From positions 12,388 through 21,319 of the forward strand of contig DBWG01000025.1 of assembly GCA_002308635.1 (NCBI GenBank): 8,932 bases of DNA, read 5' to 3'. The DNA comes from Ruminococcaceae bacterium UBA1244 (GTDB taxonomy: Bacteria; Bacillota; Clostridia; Oscillospirales; Acutalibacteraceae). Of the stretch, positions 5,567-8,932 are shown piece after piece. How positions within the stretch are numbered: position 1 is the first letter of the stretch; each line of letters begins with the position of its first letter. The notes beneath the pieces are model-generated. The model saw only the letters and a list, made by a program, of their open reading frames with translations. It was not told where the DNA came from and searched no databases. A program made the translations under genes and the position numbers.

Positions 5567-7027
5567 TCAGAGCTTCACGCCGAAATCGGCGGCTCTGTAG
5601 ATATTAGCTGTATTTTCGTACTGCCATGCGGCATTGAGGATCTTTGCTTCACAGAAGGTATCTCCGATAAGCTGCATACCGATGGGCATTCCCTTTGAGT
5701 TATATCCGCAGGGAACAGACACACCGGGAAGTCCGGCTATATTCACCGGAACAGTACATATATCGGTAAGATAAGTTTCAACGGGATCGCTCACGGCGGA
5801 ACCGTTTTCAAAAGCCGTCATCGGAACTGTCGGCGCAAGGATAACATCACATACTTTAAATGCGTTCTTGAATGCGTTCACGATAGTACCTCTGAGGTTC
5901 TGGGCTTTTTTGTAGTAAGCATCATAGTAACCTGAGCTGAGAACATAAGTACCGAGAAGTATTCTTTTCTTGACTTCCTCGCCGAAGCCTGTGCTTCTGG
6001 TTTTCTTTATCATGTCGTTTACGTCAAAGTAGTTTTCGGCTTTATAGCCGTAGCGTATGCCGTCATAGCGTCCAAGGTTTGAAGAAGCCTCAGCGCAGGC
6101 AAGTATATAATAAACAGGAAGTGCATATTTCAGCGCAGGAAGATCAAAATAAACTATCTCCGCACCGAGTGACTTATAAACATCCGCTGCCTGTAATACA
6201 GCCTGTTTTACATCCTCACGTATACCGTCAAGATATTCTCTTGCGATGCCTATTTTCATACCCTTTATGTCGTTTTTGAGGGTATCGCATACAGGAGCGC
6301 CCTTTCTGCCCTGAGAGGTGGAATCCATCGGGTCATATTCCGACACAGCATCAAATACCATTGCGGTATCTTCAACGCTTGTGGTTATCGGGCCGATCTG
6401 GTCAAAGCTTGAAGCGTAGGCGATAAGTCCGTATCTCGAAACAGCGCCATAGGTAGGCTTGAGTCCGACGATACCGCAGAAGCTTGCGGGCTGACGGATA
6501 GATCCGCCCGTATCGGAGCCAAGACCGTAAACAGCGATATTTCCGCCGACAGCAGAAGCAACGCCGCCTGAACTTCCTCCGGCAACATGACCGATGTTAT
6601 GCGGATTTTTTGCACCGCCGAAATATGAAGTCTCGCAGGATGAACCCATAGCGAACTCGTCCATATTCGTCTTGCCAAGAAGAACGGCATTCTGTTTTTT
6701 GAGTATCTGCCATACTGTAGCGTCATATATCGGAACATAATCCTCAAGTATTTTTGAACAGCAGGTAGTACGGATGTTCTCGGTAGAGATATTGTCCTTC
6801 AGGGTCATGGGTATACCTTCAAGAAGACCTATCTCCTCGCCCGCAGCAATTTTTTTGTCTACCTTTTCCGCAGTTTCAAGAGCGGCTTCGGGAGTTATCG
6901 TAACATAAGCGTTCAGCTTTTCGTTGTCACGCTGTGCTGCGTCAATGTATGTCTGTGTAAGCTCTTTGCAGGATATTTTCTTTTCAGTAAGCATCCCGTG
7001 AAGGGTGCTTATCATACTCTCGCTCAT
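5567..7027 (-). CDS. gatA: Asp/Glu-tRNA(Asn/Gln) amidotransferase subunit A
   Basis: Glutaminase subunit of GatCAB: it hydrolyses glutamine and passes ammonia through a channel to GatB. Seen: 486 residues, the usual length, belonging to the amidase-signature family. The Ser-cisSer-Lys triad is intact: Lys77 in TLKDNI, Ser152 in GGSSGG and nucleophile Ser176 in DTGGSIRQPAS, with the same 75- and 24-residue spacings as known family members. Other landmarks are GKTNMDEFAMGSS (118-130), FGGAKNPHN (136-144) and VGLKPTYGAVSRYGL (187-201). Typical C-terminal sequences are also present (ILAPTVPMTAF, GLPGVSVPCGY, GMPIGMQLIG). ATG at 7027 has GGAGG (7036-7040) eight bases upstream. It sits 18 bases after gatC and 25 before gatB, in the common gatC-gatA-gatB order. 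No oddities seen. Confidence 0.97.
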   Translation of the reverse strand: MSESMISTLHGMLTEKKISCKELTQTYIDAAQRDNEKLNAYVTITPEAALETAEKVDKKIAAGEEIGLLEGIPMTLKDNISTENIRTTCCSKILEDYVPIYDATVWQILKKQNAVLLGKTNMDEFAMGSSCETSYFGGAKNPHNIGHVAGGSSGGVASAVGGNIAVYGLGSDTGGSIRQPASFCGIVGLKPTYGAVSRYGLIAYASSFDQIGPITTSVEDTAMVFDAVSEYDPMDSTSQGRKGAPVCDTLKNDIKGMKIGIAREYLDGIREDVKQAVLQAADVYKSLGAEIVYFDLPALKYALPVYYILACAEASSNLGRYDGIRYGYKAENYFDVNDMIKKTRSTGFGEEVKKRILLGTYVLSSGYYDAYYKKAQNLRGTIVNAFKNAFKVCDVILAPTVPMTAFENGSAVSDPVETYLTDICTVPVNIAGLPGVSVPCGYNSKGMPIGMQLIGDTFCEAKILNAAWQYENTANIYRAADFGVKL

Positions 7028-7045
7028 TCTCTTTACCTCCGGAGT

Positions 7046-7327
7046 TTATTTCATAATGTTCTTGACAAGGAAACATCCATCATCGCTGTCTTTTGCGTTT
7101 TTGAGTATTTTTTCCCTGTCGTAGGACGGAACGACCTCATCCTCTCTCAGCACATTCGAGAGATTATTGATATTATCAAAGTCTGTTCCCTCGTCAGAGG
7201 CATTGTTTATCGTGTCTGCAAATGAAATTATCCTTGACATATCCTCAGTCAGCTTTTCGATCTCGTCATCAGCGACAAAAAGCTTTGAGAGTATGGCTAT
7301 TTTCATTATTTCTTCCTTATCTACCAT
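7046..7327 (-). CDS. gatC: Asp/Glu-tRNA(Asn/Gln) amidotransferase subunit C
   Basis: Small belt-like subunit that wraps the GatA-GatB interface and stabilises the complex. Seen: 93 residues, normal for GatC. The N-terminal helical part reads VDKEEIMKIAILSKLFVADD, followed by EIEKLTEDMSRIISFADTIN, the usual 'L.L.EEE...' helix arrangement. The C-terminal half has LREDEVVPSYDREKIL (equivalent to the LR-D-V consensus) and ends DDGCFLVKNIM, matching the family ending in which a conserved F-x-V-P-x-V is usual; here the Pro is a Lys. ATG at 7327 is preceded by AAGGAG (7336-7341) about eight bases upstream. It begins 30 bases after the stop of the VWA gene, with no visible terminator between, so it may be co-transcribed from further upstream; a promoter inside the end of that gene cannot be excluded. 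Confidence 0.93.
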   Translation of the reverse strand: MVDKEEIMKIAILSKLFVADDEIEKLTEDMSRIISFADTINNASDEGTDFDNINNLSNVLREDEVVPSYDREKILKNAKDSDDGCFLVKNIMK

Positions 7328-7357
7328 AATTTCAGCTCCTTCATCAGTTTTTATATA

Positions 7358-8932
7358 TTATTCATCATCTTCATATTCATCGTCTTCATACTCATCATCG
7401 TCATATTCGTCATCCTCATCATAGCTGGTCTCTTCCTTTCCGACACCCAGCGTATCGTCAGGACCTTTTTTGATGAGTGCTTCAAGAGCAGCGTCCGTTT
7501 TGTAATTGTCTGAGTTCAGATTGAACGCATCATCCGGACCCTTCTTGATAAGATTTTCAAGTGAATCATGCTCGATGATCTCATAATCGACATAATCAGG
7601 ATCAGTGGGCTTGGGGCTGGGCTTTACCTTTTCTATCACAGGAGCCGGCATAGGCTTCGGTGCCGGTTTTGGCTGAGGCGCAGGCTCAGGCCTTTTTACT
7701 TCGGCATTCTGTCTGATCCTCTGTGATTCTCTTTCAAGTGCTTTTTTGCGGTTCTTATTTATGATTATAATGCCGCAGACAACAGCAACGATCACTATTC
7801 CGATTATAACAGCCGCAATGATAATGACCTTGTCTATCTTTTCTCCGTCAACGCCGATATTATTTGCCGCTTCAGATGATGACATTTCATCAAGCCCGAC
7901 CGCATCAGTGACCTCAACACGGCACAGATTGCTTTCCTTTTTGAAGCGTCCCGTGTCAACGATGACCTTTACATAGTAAATTACTTTTTGAGTGCCCGTC
8001 CATGTGCAGACAAAGTCGCCTCTGGTTTGTTTCATCTCTAAGGTTTCACTTTTTCCTCCTTTAGAGACAACAGCTTCCGCTTCCATACGATCCAGAAGTT
8101 CTTCGTCTGTGATCCTTCCGCCCTCTGAAGAAACCGACGCACGGATAACGAGCGGATTTTTTGCCGCAACACTGTTTGACACCTTTGCCTTTACATACAG
8201 TGAATGATAGTCTATCTGCATGACCTTGCAGTCCTTGTCCGTGACCTTATCAAGGTGAAGCTTCCATACTCCGTCAACAGGATATATTATTTTTATCAGC
8301 GTATAGCTTTTTGTAGAAGTGAGTATAATTTCATTGGAATCAATAAGCGGGACAAGCGTACCGCCCGGAGCTTTCAGCACCGGATTCATTTCCGAATAAG
8401 GTATTTTGCTCTGGATGAGTATACTTGTGGAGAACACGCCGTCACTCGGTATGGTTATATCAACATTTCCGTCAACGATCTTTCGGACATCGCCCTTGAC
8501 CTGATTGATAGAACCAAAAACAGAAACGAACACATCAAGGAGCTGCTCGGAATCCGTCACCTCAAAAGCGTTTCCGCCTGTATTGCCGGATATTTTGTCG
8601 ATCTCGTCACGGTTCAGTTTTCCGTTACTGTTAAGACCGATAGAATACACCGGAATTCCCCTGTCCGAAAGCTTTTTGAGAACATCGTCAAGCTCCTGCA
8701 GTGAATCCTGAGTAGTACGTCCCTTGCCGACAAGATTTGTATTTCCGTCTGTCAGAAGCACAACGCACTTTTTTCTTCCGTTATCCCTTACCTTGTTATC
8801 TGTGAGCAGTTCAGTTGCCTTTTTAAGAGCAAGAGAAATATCGGTAAAGCCTCTGTTGTCATATTCAAGCCCCATGACCTTTTTCTTCTGGCTCTTCATG
8901 CCATCAGAATCGCTCACATTGACGATTTTCCC
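7358..8932 (-). CDS. Von Willebrand factor A domain membrane protein with acidic cytoplasmic tail, N-terminus cut by window edge
   Basis: The frame is open through the window edge: five codons (GKIVN) precede the GTG at 8917, so that GTG is not the start. Numbering below counts from it. Residues up to about 135 are the rear part of a VWA domain: GFTDISLALKKA (23-34, metal-site Thr25), VVLLTDGNTN (52-61, metal-site Asp57), IPVYSIGL (88-95). The leading DxSxS motif must lie outside. A beta-rich, probably extracellular region (about 150-340) follows, then one membrane helix (364-386, IIIAAVIIGIVIVAVVCGII), basic residues, a Pro/Lys/Ala-rich linker (409-440) and an acidic tail with two L-E-x-L-I-K-K-G-P-D-D copies and three D-E-Y-x-D pentads. 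Charge suggests VWA outside and tail inside. Likely role: metal-dependent adhesion or assembly of an envelope complex, with the tail contacting a cytoplasmic partner; this is inference. It stands 30 bases upstream of gatC. Confidence 0.88.
   Translation of the reverse strand, partial: GKIVNVSDSDGMKSQKKKVMGLEYDNRGFTDISLALKKATELLTDNKVRDNGRKKCVVLLTDGNTNLVGKGRTTQDSLQELDDVLKKLSDRGIPVYSIGLNSNGKLNRDEIDKISGNTGGNAFEVTDSEQLLDVFVSVFGSINQVKGDVRKIVDGNVDITIPSDGVFSTSILIQSKIPYSEMNPVLKAPGGTLVPLIDSNEIILTSTKSYTLIKIIYPVDGVWKLHLDKVTDKDCKVMQIDYHSLYVKAKVSNSVAAKNPLVIRASVSSEGGRITDEELLDRMEAEAVVSKGGKSETLEMKQTRGDFVCTWTGTQKVIYYVKVIVDTGRFKKESNLCRVEVTDAVGLDEMSSSEAANNIGVDGEKIDKVIIIAAVIIGIVIVAVVCGIIIINKNRKKALERESQRIRQNAEVKRPEPAPQPKPAPKPMPAPVIEKVKPSPKPTDPDYVDYEIIEHDSLENLIKKGPDDAFNLNSDNYKTDAALEALIKKGPDDTLGVGKEETSYDEDDEYDDDEYEDDEYEDDE
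7367..7411 (-). repeat. Three tandem 15-base units coding D-E-Y-(E/D)-D
   Basis: Units at 7397-7411, 7382-7396 and 7367-7381 differ only by a few mostly silent changes and code DEYDD, DEYED, DEYED, followed by DE and the stop. They form the extreme C-terminus of the VWA membrane protein. The in-frame period suggests growth by slippage, with selection for an acidic, Tyr-containing tail. Confidence 0.85.
7454..7561 (-). repeat. Two copies of an L-E-x-L-I-K-K-G-P-D-D coding motif
   Basis: The copies are at 7529-7561 (LENLIKKGPDD, residues 453-463) and 7454-7486 (LEALIKKGPDD, residues 478-488), 25 residues apart in the cytoplasmic tail of the VWA protein. Ten of eleven residues agree while codons differ (for example GGGTCC against GGTCCT for Gly-Pro), so the similarity is kept at the protein level. 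I recognise no named motif; a docking peptide for a repeated or dimeric partner is a guess. Confidence 0.75.

Noticed and set aside
7167..7424. Plus-strand Ser/Tyr-rich open frame ending in repeated SSSYS
   Set aside because: It is the antisense shadow of gatC and of the acidic repeat tail of the VWA gene.
8915..8917. GTG at 8917 as the start of the VWA gene
   Set aside because: The frame is open to the window edge and the VWA domain lacks its first metal-binding motif, so the true start lies outside.

Overview
The window looks like a piece of a chromosome from an anaerobic, low-to-middling GC member of the Clostridia, most likely Ruminococcus or a close relative in the Oscillospiraceae. The reasons are a clostridial-type reverse rubrerythrin, strong GGAGG ribosome binding sites, sigma-A promoters in AT-rich gaps, a GatCAB amidotransferase, and a membrane HD-GYP protein beside cell-wall enzymes. 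The genus is an inference. No IS element, CRISPR array, tRNA, rRNA or phage module was seen.

Left part (1-2234), all on the minus strand. A partial reverse rubrerythrin (oxidative stress) has its own near-consensus promoter and a hairpin leader. Upstream of it lies a two-gene cell-wall pair: a membrane-anchored polysaccharide deacetylase, then an Amidase_3 and SH3 protein 31 bases downstream. A divergent gap (2235-2425) carries a good plus-strand promoter and a weaker minus-strand one. The plus-strand promoter drives a six-helix membrane HD-GYP protein (2426-3745), a probable cyclic-di-GMP phosphodiesterase. That gene ends at a hairpin terminator that also appears to serve the convergent transcript.

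Right part (3832-8932), all on the minus strand. In transcription order there is a 5'-truncated von Willebrand A membrane protein, then gatC, gatA and gatB, with gaps of 30, 18 and 25 bases that fit one operon. GatCAB converts misacylated Glu-tRNA(Gln) and/or Asp-tRNA(Asn) to the correct aminoacyl-tRNA. Between gatB and the shared terminator lies a roughly 290-base stretch that automatic calling would leave blank. It holds coding-like sequence spread over three frames: a start overlapping the gatB stop as TAATG, a charged segment, a transmembrane segment in the -1 frame, and a last segment whose stop lies one base before the terminator stem.

The most interesting point is the first frame junction in that stretch. 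It coincides with a correctly phased A AAA AAG slippery heptamer followed, nine bases later, by a perfect 7-bp hairpin. This is either a decaying small membrane-protein gene with indels or a recoded (programmed -1 frameshift) gene. The sequence alone cannot decide; decay is the simpler reading because at least one further frame change is needed to join all the parts. The cytoplasmic tail of the VWA protein is also unusual, with two copies of an L-E-x-L-I-K-K-G-P-D-D motif and three D-E-Y-(E/D)-D pentads.
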